From SKLM01 sp964575455 (lineage in GTDB: Bacteria > Chloroflexota > Anaerolineae > B4-G1): 64,000 nucleotides of DNA. Positions within the stretch are counted from its first letter, which is position 1. Every line of letters begins with the position of its first letter. The stretch lies in assembly GCA_964575455.1 (NCBI GenBank), contig CAZNRX010000009.1, positions 1-64,000 of the forward strand. Reading direction: 5' to 3'. Made by a program: the position numbers and the translations under genes. The notes below the pieces were generated by a model. That model saw nothing but the letters and a program-made list of their open reading frames with translations. It was not told the DNA's origin and did no database searches. This document shows positions 1-7,728 of the stretch, one piece after another.

Positions 1-51
1 TCCTTCTCTAGGATGGCCTCATTTTACCCTAAAAACTTATGGAATGCACGT

Positions 52-1635
52 CTAGCCGCCGTAGGCCCAGACGACGATCGCCGGCGTGACGTGAACCTCA
101 ACAGCGGCGGCAAGAGCCAGAAGGGGCACAACCAGAGCGATGAATACCGTGACAAACTCGGCCAGGGCCTGCAGCCATCCCTCGCCAACCGTCATACCCT
201 CCGGCGGGGACATGAAGGCCGCCCCCAAACGCACAGCCAGAGCCGTGGCGATGATAGCGGCCGGCAACTCCAGCACCCCGTGCGGCAGCACAAAGGTGCT
301 GAAGAAGAGCAAGGGGCTGTACCCAGCCTGAGCAGCCTGCAGCACAAAGAAGAAGATGATGGCCATCGGCGCCATCAGCAGCGCGATCGCCAGCGTGCCA
401 AAGGAGAAGACGGCCAGCAACGTGGCCCCGACCAGGGCACGAACGTTGTTCGCCAGCACCCCCCAGACCGTGAAGGAGGGGAGCCAGTCGATCGCAGGCA
501 GCTCGGTGAACATCTCGGGCGAGATCTGATCGAACTGCAGGATCTGGGTTGGAAGCGGATAGCGAGCTGCGAAGTTGAAGCCGACCAGAGCGGAGAGCCC
601 CAGCCCGATCAGCACCGTCACAATCGCCAACCAGGAACGACGCAGAATACCCGGGATGCGATGACGATAGAGCCCCCCAATCGCACCTATCCCGTCCAAC
701 ACCGTCCTGAACAGACGGTTCTGGGATAGCCACGGCGGCAGCTCCTCCTGGTCAAGGCCAAAGGCCCAGCTCTTCCACCGCATATGGCCCCAGAAGGTAC
801 GCCATAGGTAGGGGACATTCAGCTCATCGATCTCACGCCCCAGCAGGGACTCACGATTGAACATGTGTATCCCCATACGGATCAGGACAGCATCGACCAC
901 GATCAAGAAGATGACAATCAGCCAGAGCACGCTGTAGTTAGCCCAGAACATGATCAGGGCCTCGCCTTGCATCAGGAACGCCATCGGAATGATGATGAAA
1001 CTGGCCAGCAGATTCGCGGCTCGCACCGACGTCGTCTGACTGGAGACGACCACCGCGCCCGAGACCATGACCAAGCCCTCGGCCGTGGTGAGAAGCAGGA
1101 TCAGAACCAGAAGCGTGAGCGAAGGCACCCACCCCTCGAAGAAGTATAGTCCAATCAGGTAGACCGTGATACCCAGATACGCGGCCAGCAGGGGCGGGAT
1201 CATAGCCGCCAGCGTCTTGCCCAGGTAGAGCTGGGCGTCGGAGAGGGGCGTGGCCAGGAGCGGCTCAAGGCTCCTGCGCTCCTTCTCACCCACAAACGTC
1301 TCCAGCGCGATGACGAGCGAGAAGGAGATGGGAAAGAAGCCCACCACCATCAGAAGGAAGGGCATCAGGCGGTCACCGACAACGGACGCACCGTATCTGG
1401 CGACCCAATTCAGCGCCATATCCGCCACGAAGCTCATCAGGGCGGGGAAGATGAGGGTGAGGATCAGGATAGGGACAACCATCCGCCAGTCACGCAGCGT
1501 ATCGCGAATCTCGCGCTGAACCAGGGCTAGCACAAGCCTAAGCGGCTCCCACCGGAAGCGTAATGGCCCCACCACGGCGCGTCCGCGCTGGCTGGGGGAC
1601 CAGCGACCCGCCTTCTCACCATCAGTCAATGTCAC
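52..1635 (-). CDS. ABC-2 type exporter permease subunit
   Basis: A 527-residue inner-membrane protein with roughly a dozen hydrophobic segments. After the first membrane segment it carries GEKERRSLEPLLATP, a motif characteristic of the NatB/ABC-2 permease family that exports drugs, ions or lipids. The start codon overlaps the stop of the upstream ATPase gene by four bases (ATGA), so the two are translationally coupled and form one exporter. The N-terminal 40 residues are cytosolic and basic. Near residues 360-400 there is an extracytoplasmic stretch before the final membrane segments. The substrate cannot be deduced. The family call is firm from the motif and the partner ATPase; no truncation is visible. 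Confidence 0.88.
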   Translation of the reverse strand: MTLTDGEKAGRWSPSQRGRAVVGPLRFRWEPLRLVLALVQREIRDTLRDWRMVVPILILTLIFPALMSFVADMALNWVARYGASVVGDRLMPFLLMVVGFFPISFSLVIALETFVGEKERRSLEPLLATPLSDAQLYLGKTLAAMIPPLLAAYLGITVYLIGLYFFEGWVPSLTLLVLILLLTTAEGLVMVSGAVVVSSQTTSVRAANLLASFIIIPMAFLMQGEALIMFWANYSVLWLIVIFLIVVDAVLIRMGIHMFNRESLLGREIDELNVPYLWRTFWGHMRWKSWAFGLDQEELPPWLSQNRLFRTVLDGIGAIGGLYRHRIPGILRRSWLAIVTVLIGLGLSALVGFNFAARYPLPTQILQFDQISPEMFTELPAIDWLPSFTVWGVLANNVRALVGATLLAVFSFGTLAIALLMAPMAIIFFFVLQAAQAGYSPLLFFSTFVLPHGVLELPAAIIATALAVRLGAAFMSPPEGMTVGEGWLQALAEFVTVFIALVVPLLALAAAVEVHVTPAIVVWAYGG

Positions 1636-2699
1636 GATGCCTCAACCACCTCTGTTTGATCAAGCTCGTCCTCGAACCGCTGGTCCACCAGCTTATGTCC
1701 ATCCACAACGTGCATCTCGTCCTCACCAGCTCGCCCTCGAGCCGTCATGCGGACCGCGCTCAGATAGACGTCCTCCAGGCTACGCGGCACCTTGCTCAAG
1801 GTGACCACGCGAACGTCCTGCTCCGCCAGGGCTTGGAGAACCAGCGGGTTCGTCCTCCGCGGATTGGGGGTCGAATAGCGAAGCCAATCTCGGCCATGGC
1901 CCTCAATCTGAACCAGATCCGACAGTGAATCGAGCATCCCATCGATTGCCTGGCTCACGCGCAGCTCCATCAGCGGAGGCCCCAGCAAACGCCTCCTCAG
2001 CTCCGGCAGCGTCCCCTCAGCGATGATGCGTCCTCGCTGAATGATGGCGACCCGATCGGCCAGAGCCTCGGCCACGGCCAGGTTGTGAGTGCAGATGATG
2101 ATCGCTCGCTGGTGATGGCGCAGCCCCAGGATCGCATCACGAACGAGCTTGGCGCTGTGCGGGTCCATCGCCGAGGTCGGCTCATCCAAAAGCAGGACCG
2201 CCGGATCGTGCAACATAGCACGAGCCAAGGCCATCTTCTGCCGCATGCCTTTGGAGTAGGTGCCGATGCGACGTTCCGCCGCACCCAGCATCCCGAACTG
2301 ATCCAGCAAGGCCTCGGTTCGCCTCTCTCGCTCCTCGCGAGACAAGCCCATCAGGCGTCCAAAGAAATCGAGGTAATTGTCGCCGCGCATTCGCAGATAG
2401 AGCCCCGGATGCTCCGTCAACAGGCCCACGCGACGGCGCACCTCACGCGGCGCCCCAACCACGCTGCAGCCATCGACAAAGGCGTGTCCAGAGCTCGGAG
2501 CAAGAATGGCCGCCAGCATGCGAACTGTGGTGGTCTTGCCGGCGCCGTTTGGCCCCAAGAGGGCCAGAATCTCGCCCGCACTCACCGAGAACGTGACGTC
2601 ATCGACGGCCGTGAAACCGTCGAACTGCTTCGTCAGACCTCTCAGCTCAACCATCGCGCCGGCGGCAGGCCGCCCCGGCTCAGAACGTGTGCTCATCAT
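1632..2699 (-). CDS. ABC transporter ATP-binding protein, NatA-like
   Basis: Cytosolic ATPase (355 residues from this start) that powers the adjacent ABC-2 permease. It has Walker A GPNGAGKTTT, signature YSKGMRQK, Walker B VLLLDEPTSAMDP and an H-loop His in THN, in the normal order and spacing. About 100 residues after the ATPase core form a C-terminal extension. An ATG in the same frame lies six bases upstream (2705), but a good promoter -10 (2708-2713) sits directly against it. Transcription should therefore start near 2701, which favours the ATG at 2699 or 2696 on a leaderless mRNA. No Shine-Dalgarno sequence is visible for any early start. Function is certain at family level; the start is uncertain. 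Confidence 0.9.
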   Translation of the reverse strand: MMSTRSEPGRPAAGAMVELRGLTKQFDGFTAVDDVTFSVSAGEILALLGPNGAGKTTTVRMLAAILAPSSGHAFVDGCSVVGAPREVRRRVGLLTEHPGLYLRMRGDNYLDFFGRLMGLSREERERRTEALLDQFGMLGAAERRIGTYSKGMRQKMALARAMLHDPAVLLLDEPTSAMDPHSAKLVRDAILGLRHHQRAIIICTHNLAVAEALADRVAIIQRGRIIAEGTLPELRRRLLGPPLMELRVSQAIDGMLDSLSDLVQIEGHGRDWLRYSTPNPRRTNPLVLQALAEQDVRVVTLSKVPRSLEDVYLSAVRMTARGRAGEDEMHVVDGHKLVDQRFEDELDQTEVVEAS

Positions 2700-2707
2700 C
2701 GGCATGG

Positions 2708-2736
2708 ATTATACCAACTCCACACCGGAATGGCAA
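2708..2736 (-). promoter_or_regulatory. Promoter of the ABC-2 exporter operon
   Basis: On the minus strand TTGCCA (2731-2736), a 17-base spacer and TATAAT (2708-2713) preceded by TGG form a strong housekeeping promoter with an extended -10. The predicted transcription start falls on or next to the first ATG codons, suggesting leaderless translation. Confidence 0.75.
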
Positions 2737-2864
2737 TGACCATTCAGTACTACAAGGGCAATCGCACATGGCCGAGTTGGGATATCTTTTGGGAAAAGTG
2801 GCTAAGGGGGAGAAAGGCCAAGGAAGACACGGTCACCGGCTGGAACCAGAGGGCCAGAGGACGG

Positions 2865-3497
2865 CTACTCCTGATGCGAGCAGGCCAGGTAGACGTGCAC
2901 CACCCGCTGGAGGAACGTGACGATCGAGAGGACAGCGAGGGTCCAAGCCAACAGGGTCGTCAGCTTGAGCGCAGAAAGCATACCGATGAGCAAGACGCGC
3001 TCCAACCGAGTCATCAAGCCCACCTTACAGCAGGTGCCGAGGGACTCGGCTCGCGCGCGTGCGTAGCTCACCATGAGCGCGAACACCAAAGCGACCAGCA
3101 ACAGCGTGACCTCAAGGAACGCACCCTGCTGGAAGCGATATCCGGCCAGACCCAGGATGAGAGCAACGTCAGAAAGCCGGTCGAGCGTCGAGTCGAGGAA
3201 GGCCCCGAACAGGTCGCCCGTGCCGGTCGCGCGGGCCACCGCACCATCCAGCGCATCCAGCGGCGCCACGACGAGTAGCAGCGCCCCCCCAAGGCGCACG
3301 CGGCCCAGGAGGAACAACAGACCGACGCCAATCTGCAGGACGAAACCCACCACAGTGACGGTGTTGGCCCGGACACCAAGACGACCCAGCAGGCGCGCGA
3401 CGGGGATGAGGACCACCCTGGCCCGCGCACGGGCCCAGTCGGTAAGCGTACACGGCCTCGCCCGTCGTTCAGCTTCGCGGTCCCACAAATATCTCAT
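2865..3497 (-). CDS. CDP-alcohol phosphatidyltransferase family protein
   Basis: A 210-residue membrane enzyme of phospholipid synthesis. The family signature DxxDGxxARx8GxxxDxxxD is complete (DALDGAVAR, then GAFLDSTLD, roughly residues 81-106); its aspartates bind Mg2+ and the CDP group. About six hydrophobic helices follow or flank it. The acceptor alcohol (glycerol phosphate, inositol phosphate or other) cannot be told from the sequence; PgsA-like or archaetidylinositol-phosphate-synthase-like enzymes are both possible. The ribosome binding site is weak. The gene stands alone: a tRNA gene reads divergently upstream, and the exporter promoter lies downstream. Confidence 0.88.
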   Translation of the reverse strand: MRYLWDREAERRARPCTLTDWARARARVVLIPVARLLGRLGVRANTVTVVGFVLQIGVGLLFLLGRVRLGGALLLVVAPLDALDGAVARATGTGDLFGAFLDSTLDRLSDVALILGLAGYRFQQGAFLEVTLLLVALVFALMVSYARARAESLGTCCKVGLMTRLERVLLIGMLSALKLTTLLAWTLAVLSIVTFLQRVVHVYLACSHQE

Positions 3498-3513
3498 AGT
3501 CCACGGGACGAGT

Positions 3514-3551
3514 GGTTGACTGTGTCGACCCGTAAGCGTAGCGACGTCACC
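3514..3551. repeat. Dispersed palindromic repeat, copy 1
   Basis: A 38-base unit beginning GGTTGAC and ending GTCACC, with core TGTGTCGACCCGTA. It shares about 31 positions with copy 2 inside the mazG-type gene and lies between the phosphatidyltransferase gene and the tRNA-Pro promoter. Confidence 0.7.
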
Positions 3552-3657
3552 CTCAATCCCCTTCTCCCATCCCTACGGCCCTCGTCCAGAGCCACTGCGC
3601 GGCTTCCCGCTCTGAAGAGCAAGCGTCTTCAGAACGGTGGAGACAGCTATCCCGAAC

Positions 3658-3685
3658 TTGTCAAGAGCACTGAATAGGGTATAAT
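3658..3685 (+). promoter_or_regulatory. Promoter of tRNA-Pro
   Basis: TTGTCA (3658-3663), a 16-base spacer and a perfect TATAAT (3680-3685). The predicted start is only a few bases before the mature 5' end of the tRNA. Confidence 0.85.
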
Positions 3686-3695
3686 ATTGGTTGTG

Positions 3696-3770
3696 CGGGG
3701 CGTAGCGCAGCCAGGCCAGCGCGCAGCAATCGGGATGCTGAGGTCCCGGGTTCAAATCCCGGCGCCCCGA
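3696..3770 (+). tRNA. tRNA-Pro (anticodon CGG)
   Basis: A full cloverleaf can be folded: acceptor CGGGGCG (3696-3702) with CGCCCCG (3763-3769), D stem GCGC/GCGC, anticodon stem CAGCA/TGCTG around loop ATCGGGA, and T arm CCGGG-TTCAAAT-CCCGG. The anticodon CGG reads CCG proline codons; C1 and G37 are typical of tRNA-Pro. The CCA end is not encoded. It has its own promoter and a terminator and is the only clear plus-strand gene among the surrounding minus-strand genes. Confidence 0.95.
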
Positions 3771-3787
3771 CAGAGCACAGTCACGAA

Positions 3788-3823
3788 GGGGGCACATCCG
3801 GCAGGGAGGTGCCCTCGTTTGCT
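3788..3823 (+). terminator. Terminator of tRNA-Pro
   Basis: Stem GGGGGCAC (3788-3795) pairs with GTGCCCTC (3809-3816) with one wobble, followed by GTTTGCT. It lies 18 bases after the tRNA. Confidence 0.6.
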
Positions 3824-3878
3824 ATGTGGGCATCGCGGCCCGGTGATAGGCGCTGTCCCGGTCGTCGTCGGCCTGACA

Positions 3879-5387
3879 TCACAGGTCGCCCTCGCTCTCC
3901 TTCGCCGCTTGCCAGAGCAACTCCAGTTCGTCGATGGAGAGATCGGAGATGTCGGAGCCGCGCCGGTCGGCTGGGTGACTGTGTCGACCCGTAGGTGGAG
4001 CGCCGTCACCTTTGCAAGCTTCCCGCTCCAAATGACGAAACCTGCGAGCGAAGCGCGCGTTCGCCTTTCGCAGCGCCGTCTCCGGATCCACGTCAAGCCA
4101 GCGCGCCCAGTTCGCCACCGCAAACAACAGATCACCCAGCTCTGCTTCCTGCTGCTCCAGCGTGGAGCTGGCCTCCAGCTCGGCGATCTCCTCCCGCACC
4201 TTGTTCACCACCCCTGCTATGTCGGACCAGTCGAAGCCCACACGAGCCACCCGCTGGCCGTAGGTATGGGCCTGCTGGAGCGCCGGCAGCGCCGCTGGCA
4301 CGCCATCCAGCACGGACTGCCGCTCCTCCTTCTCCTCCCGCTTCAGGTCCTCCCAGTTGTGGAGCACCTCGTCGACACCCTCGACCGCCACCCCTCCCCA
4401 GACGTGAGGATGACGATGCTTCAGCTTTGCATCAATGCCGCCGATGACGTCCGGCATCTTGAACGCACCAGCCTCCGTCGCGATCTGCGTCTGAAGAAGT
4501 ATCTGCAGCAGCAGATCGCCGAGCTCCTCCTGGAGGCTCTCTACGTCGCCCTGATCGATGGCCATCAACGACTCATAGGCCTCCTCGAGTAGCCCAGCCC
4601 GCAGGCTCTCGTGAGTCTGCTCTCGGTCCCAGGGACAGCCCCCCGGCGAGCGCAAGCGTGCGACGGTATTCTGTAAGGCCTCGAAGCTCGTGACGCGCTC
4701 GAAGGGAGGGACGTACAGCGTGGTCAGGTGGGCGAGAGGCGCAGCGGCCTCATCCCGGCGATCCAGCTGGTAGAGCAGGCGGCGCACAACGCGCTGGTCG
4801 GGCGTCCCCGCCGCGTGCACCAAGACGACCTCGTGTTCATCTGGATACTGGTTCATCAGGGTCAGCTTGACCGCGCTGGCCAGTGACCGGCTGTACAGCT
4901 GTCCCAACAGCGCGGGAACGTCCGGATTGATGGGAGGATGATGACGGGCCGCCAGCTGGATGGCATCAAAGACCTGAAGACCATCCAGCGCGTCCAGGCG
5001 CAGGGCCGTCAGCGTCGCTTCCACAAAGCTCAACCCCTCGACGACACGGACCTCCGGACCCGCCGGCTCCACCGACGACAGAATCGCGCTGACCGTCGCC
5101 TCCCCCACCAGGGGATGGCCCGGTACAGCGTAGATCACGCCCTCCGGCCGTCGTCCAAGCTCTAGGACCCGGTCAGCGATCGTTCCGTAAACTTGAGAGA
5201 AATCATCAGCCTCTTCGTAGAGGTAATCGAAGGAATGGATGTCAGGGTGAGCCGGCAGGCCGACCACCGTGGGATGACGCTTGGTGCGCAGCCAGATCTC
5301 ATGTCCTTCCTGGAGAACGTCCCACGCTTCACAGGTCAGGTGGTGCAGATCGCCGGGGCCAAGGCCGACGATGGTGATGGTCCCCAT
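3879..5387 (-). CDS. mazG: MazG-type NTP pyrophosphohydrolase fused to a tetrapyrrole-methylase-like domain
   Basis: A 502-residue cytosolic two-part protein like Bacillus YabN. Residues 1-225 are a SAM-dependent tetrapyrrole methylase-type domain (GTITIVGLGPGD at the start, later VPGHPLVGEATV). Two MazG domains follow: the first around residues 250-345 with PWDREQTH and the metal-binding EEAYE...EELGD set, the second around 375-455 with EEIAELE...AELGDLLF. MazG removes non-canonical or excess NTPs. The start at 5387 is chosen because GGGAGG lies seven bases upstream; a longer frame lacks such a site. The segment after the second MazG domain (GDGAPPTGRHSHP) is encoded by a dispersed palindromic repeat, so the natural family end is disrupted without breaking the frame. 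Confidence 0.9.
   Translation of the reverse strand: MGTITIVGLGPGDLHHLTCEAWDVLQEGHEIWLRTKRHPTVVGLPAHPDIHSFDYLYEEADDFSQVYGTIADRVLELGRRPEGVIYAVPGHPLVGEATVSAILSSVEPAGPEVRVVEGLSFVEATLTALRLDALDGLQVFDAIQLAARHHPPINPDVPALLGQLYSRSLASAVKLTLMNQYPDEHEVVLVHAAGTPDQRVVRRLLYQLDRRDEAAAPLAHLTTLYVPPFERVTSFEALQNTVARLRSPGGCPWDREQTHESLRAGLLEEAYESLMAIDQGDVESLQEELGDLLLQILLQTQIATEAGAFKMPDVIGGIDAKLKHRHPHVWGGVAVEGVDEVLHNWEDLKREEKEERQSVLDGVPAALPALQQAHTYGQRVARVGFDWSDIAGVVNKVREEIAELEASSTLEQQEAELGDLLFAVANWARWLDVDPETALRKANARFARRFRHLEREACKGDGAPPTGRHSHPADRRGSDISDLSIDELELLWQAAKESEGDL
3974..4010. repeat. Dispersed palindromic repeat, copy 2, inside the mazG-type gene
   Basis: A 37-base unit bounded by GGTGAC and GTCACC with core TGTGTCGACCCGTAGG. 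It closely matches copy 1 and is read in frame on the minus strand near the C-terminus of the MazG-type protein. Confidence 0.75.
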
Positions 5388-5428
5388 GTGAGCCTCCCTG
5401 TAACGTACAACAAGCAAAAGGGCAAGGC

Positions 5429-5449
5429 AACGGGTCGACCGCGGTCACC
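5429..5449. repeat. Dispersed palindromic repeat, partial copy 4
   Basis: Minus-strand GGTGACCGCGGTCGACCCGT, sharing the left half of copies 1 and 2. It lies in the roughly 200-base gap between rpsI and the mazG-type gene. Confidence 0.55.
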
Positions 5450-5491
5450 CTGCTGCCCTGCCCCTGCATATGCTGAACTGTCAGCCGCAAC

Positions 5492-5525
5492 GGTTAACCT
5501 GGCTCCACGGGTCGACGCAGTCACC
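5492..5525. repeat. Dispersed palindromic repeat, copy 3 (inverted)
   Basis: Minus-strand GGTGACTGCGTCGACCCGT followed by GGAGCCAGGTTAACC. It is the same core as copies 1 and 2 in the opposite orientation with a degenerate right end, about 45 bases from copy 4 in the same intergenic gap. Confidence 0.6.
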
Positions 5526-5587
5526 TTCACGTCTGGACGTCCTCACCGCTCCCAGCGGATCGCGGATCCGGCAGCTGCCAGCTTGGT

Positions 5588-5986
5588 CTAGCGCTTGGTG
5601 TACTGCGGAGCCTTGCGGGCTTTCTTCAGCCCTGGCTTCTTGCGCTCCTTGACGCGCGAATCGCGGGTCAAGTATCCCCCGTGCCGCAGCGGCGGACGCA
5701 GGTCCGGGTCCACCTCCAACAGCGCGCGCGCAATGCCCAGTTGAACCGCACCGGCCTGTCCCTTGATGCCCCCTCCCTCGACCAGCACGCTGACGTCATA
5801 CTGCCCCATGGTATCCGTTACCTCAAGGGGCTTCTTGAGAAGGATGACGTCCATCATCCGACAGAAATAGTCATCTAAAGGCCGGTCGTTGATCACAATG
5901 TTGCCATCGCCACCGGGATAGAGCCGTACGCGCGCCGTCGCTGCCTTACGTCTTCCAATGCCCTCATAGTATTTCGTCGCCATCAT
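5588..5986 (-). CDS. rpsI: 30S ribosomal protein S9
   Basis: 132 residues, full length. It has the YYEGIGRRKAATARVRLYPG opening and the C-terminal basic tail ending KAPQYTKR, whose last Lys-Arg contacts the P-site tRNA anticodon stem. GGAAGGAGAG lies just upstream of the ATGATG start. It follows rplM after 13 bases, the usual rplM-rpsI pair. It is the last gene of the long ribosomal superoperon here; small GC-rich hairpins follow but no clear U-tract terminator. Confidence 0.97.
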   Translation of the reverse strand: MMATKYYEGIGRRKAATARVRLYPGGDGNIVINDRPLDDYFCRMMDVILLKKPLEVTDTMGQYDVSVLVEGGGIKGQAGAVQLGIARALLEVDPDLRPPLRHGGYLTRDSRVKERKKPGLKKARKAPQYTKR

Positions 5987-5999
5987 ACTCTCCTTCCAA

Positions 6000-6431
6000 C
6001 TACAGTTCCAACGGCTTGGGCTGCTGAGCTTCGTGCGGATGCCCTGCCCCGGCGTAGACCTTCAGCTTCTTCAGCATCTTCCGGCCCAGCCGGTTCTTCG
6101 GCAGCATACCCCGCACCGCATGCTCGATCACACGCGTGGGATGCTCCTCAAGCATCCTGCGCAGCGAGACCTCCTTCAAGCCGCCGGGGTAGCCAGAATG
6201 ACGGTAGTACTTCTTCTGATCCAGCTTGCGGCCGGTCACGCGCACCTTGTCGGCATTCACAACGATCACGTAATCGCCGACGTCGGCGGAAGGCGAGTAG
6301 ATCGGCTTGTGCTTGCCACGCACGACCTGTGCCACCTTGCTCGCCAACCGACCAAGGGTCTGCCCACTGGCATCCACAACGTACCAATCCCGTTGGATAT
6401 CCTCCGGTTTCGTCACGTAGGTTCTCTTCAC
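6000..6431 (-). CDS. rplM: 50S ribosomal protein L13
   Basis: 143 residues, an early-assembly large-subunit protein. Conserved features include KRTYVTKPEDI at the start, WYVVDASGQTLGRLAS and GMLPKNRLGRKM. A longer frame begins at 6473, but a GTG at 6431 matches the family N-terminus, gives the usual length and has AGGAG ten bases upstream, so it is chosen. The intervening ATG is out of frame and stops at once. It lies between truA and rpsI. Confidence 0.95.
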   Translation of the reverse strand: MKRTYVTKPEDIQRDWYVVDASGQTLGRLASKVAQVVRGKHKPIYSPSADVGDYVIVVNADKVRVTGRKLDQKKYYRHSGYPGGLKEVSLRRMLEEHPTRVIEHAVRGMLPKNRLGRKMLKKLKVYAGAGHPHEAQQPKPLEL

Positions 6432-6494
6432 AGTCTCATAACTCCTAATCAATCCATAAACGCTGACAAGCAAATGCTGATAAGCACAACCTAC

Positions 6495-7292
6495 TTAGTA
6501 GGTCACTTCGATTAGACACAGACCGTGCGGCGCGGCGGTCTTTCCAGCGCGGCCACGCTCGCACGACGAGAATGCTTCTTCAAACGCGCCGATACTCATC
6601 CTACCCTGGCCGACGTCCAATAATGTGCCGACAATGCTGCGCACCATTCGGTACAAGAACGCATTCGCCTCAATGTCAAACCTCAGAAACGACGTTCTAT
6701 CCTGGCTCGAATCGAAGGAGCCGCTTCGCTTCCGTTCACACTGAAAGGGGCCGCCACAACCGGACTCTCTGGCCCAACCCGTTCGGAACACACGTCGCAC
6801 CGTGACCTCTCCCTGCGGCGGCTGCCCGAAGGTGGCGAAATCGTGTTCACCCACCATGATCTGGGCCGCCTCCTCCATCACCTCCATATCCAGAGGATAG
6901 GGCATATGCAGGCTGTACCTGCGGGCCAACGGCGACCGTATCGAAGCGTTGTAAACCCTATACCGATAATGTCGACTGCGCGCATCGAAGCGCGGATGGA
7001 AATCTGACGCGGCCTCCTCCAGCTGACAAACAGCGACATCAGATGGGAGTACTGCGTTCATCGCCCTCTGCAACTCGCCCACACTGGAACGCCACGACGT
7101 GTCGAAGACGATAACCTGGCCCAATGCGTGCACACCAGCGTCTGTACGACCAGCTGCCAGGATCGTGATCGTCTCCTGAGTTACCTGTCGCAGGGCCGAC
7201 TCAAAGGCCTCCTGAACCGTCGGAACATCCACCTGTCGCTGGAAACCAGCGTAGTCCGTTCCGTCGTAGGAAACGATCGCCCGTACCCGCAT
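6495..7292 (-). CDS. truA: tRNA pseudouridine(38-40) synthase TruA
   Basis: 265 residues. It converts uridines 38-40 of tRNA anticodon arms to pseudouridine. The catalytic Asp51 is in AAGRTDAGVHALGQV, and the second half keeps EANAFLYRMVRSIVGTLLDV. Between these, residues about 175-202 (ending GSFDSSQDRTSF) form an insertion of roughly 25 residues that other TruA proteins lack. Its DNA contains self-complementary segments and may be a palindromic element that was accepted in frame. The gene lies between rplQ and rplM, a common arrangement (rplQ-truA-rplM-rpsI). Confidence 0.94.
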   Translation of the reverse strand: MRVRAIVSYDGTDYAGFQRQVDVPTVQEAFESALRQVTQETITILAAGRTDAGVHALGQVIVFDTSWRSSVGELQRAMNAVLPSDVAVCQLEEAASDFHPRFDARSRHYRYRVYNASIRSPLARRYSLHMPYPLDMEVMEEAAQIMVGEHDFATFGQPPQGEVTVRRVFRTGWARESGCGGPFQCERKRSGSFDSSQDRTSFLRFDIEANAFLYRMVRSIVGTLLDVGQGRMSIGAFEEAFSSCERGRAGKTAAPHGLCLIEVTY

Positions 7293-7320
7293 TGATGCCG
7301 TCGGCGTCGTCGTCTAACCT

Positions 7321-7728
7321 CTAGACCAACTCCAAGAGCACCATTGGCGCTGCGTCGCCCTTGCGAGGCCCTAGCTTGTAGATGCGAGTATAACCGCCGG
7401 GTCGATCCAGATAGCGCGGCGCGATCTCCTCAAACAGAATGGCCAGAACGTCGACCCAATAGCCGTCCTCGTCCTTCACCCAGCGATGCATGCGCTTTTC
7501 GGCAAGACGCCGGGCGTGAACGCCTCGGCTCGGATCCTCATCAGCCGCGACCAGCCCTCGCTTTGCCAGCGTGATCAGCTTCTCAGCATAGCCACGGATG
7601 GCCTTGGCTTTGGCCTCTGTGGTCTCAATGTACCCATTATAGAACAAGGACGTCACCAGGTTGCGACGCAAGGACTTGCGATGCGCGCTGGAACGACCTA
7701 GTTTCTTGCCTGCGACGCGATGACGCAT
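7321..7728 (-). CDS. rplQ: 50S ribosomal protein L17
   Basis: 135 residues with the canonical opening MRHRVAGKKLGRSSAHR and the RNLVTSLFYNGYIETTEAKAK helix region split over two family blocks. The ATG at 7728 overlaps the rpoA stop as TGATG and lies behind GGAGGA; a GTG three bases earlier is possible. Coupling to rpoA is the standard alpha-operon arrangement. It binds 23S rRNA near the exit tunnel. Confidence 0.96.
   Translation of the reverse strand: MRHRVAGKKLGRSSAHRKSLRRNLVTSLFYNGYIETTEAKAKAIRGYAEKLITLAKRGLVAADEDPSRGVHARRLAEKRMHRWVKDEDGYWVDVLAILFEEIAPRYLDRPGGYTRIYKLGPRKGDAAPMVLLELV

Noticed and set aside
2085..3278. Open frame of 397 codons on the plus strand
   Set aside because: Antisense to two well-supported genes and runs through their intergenic promoter.
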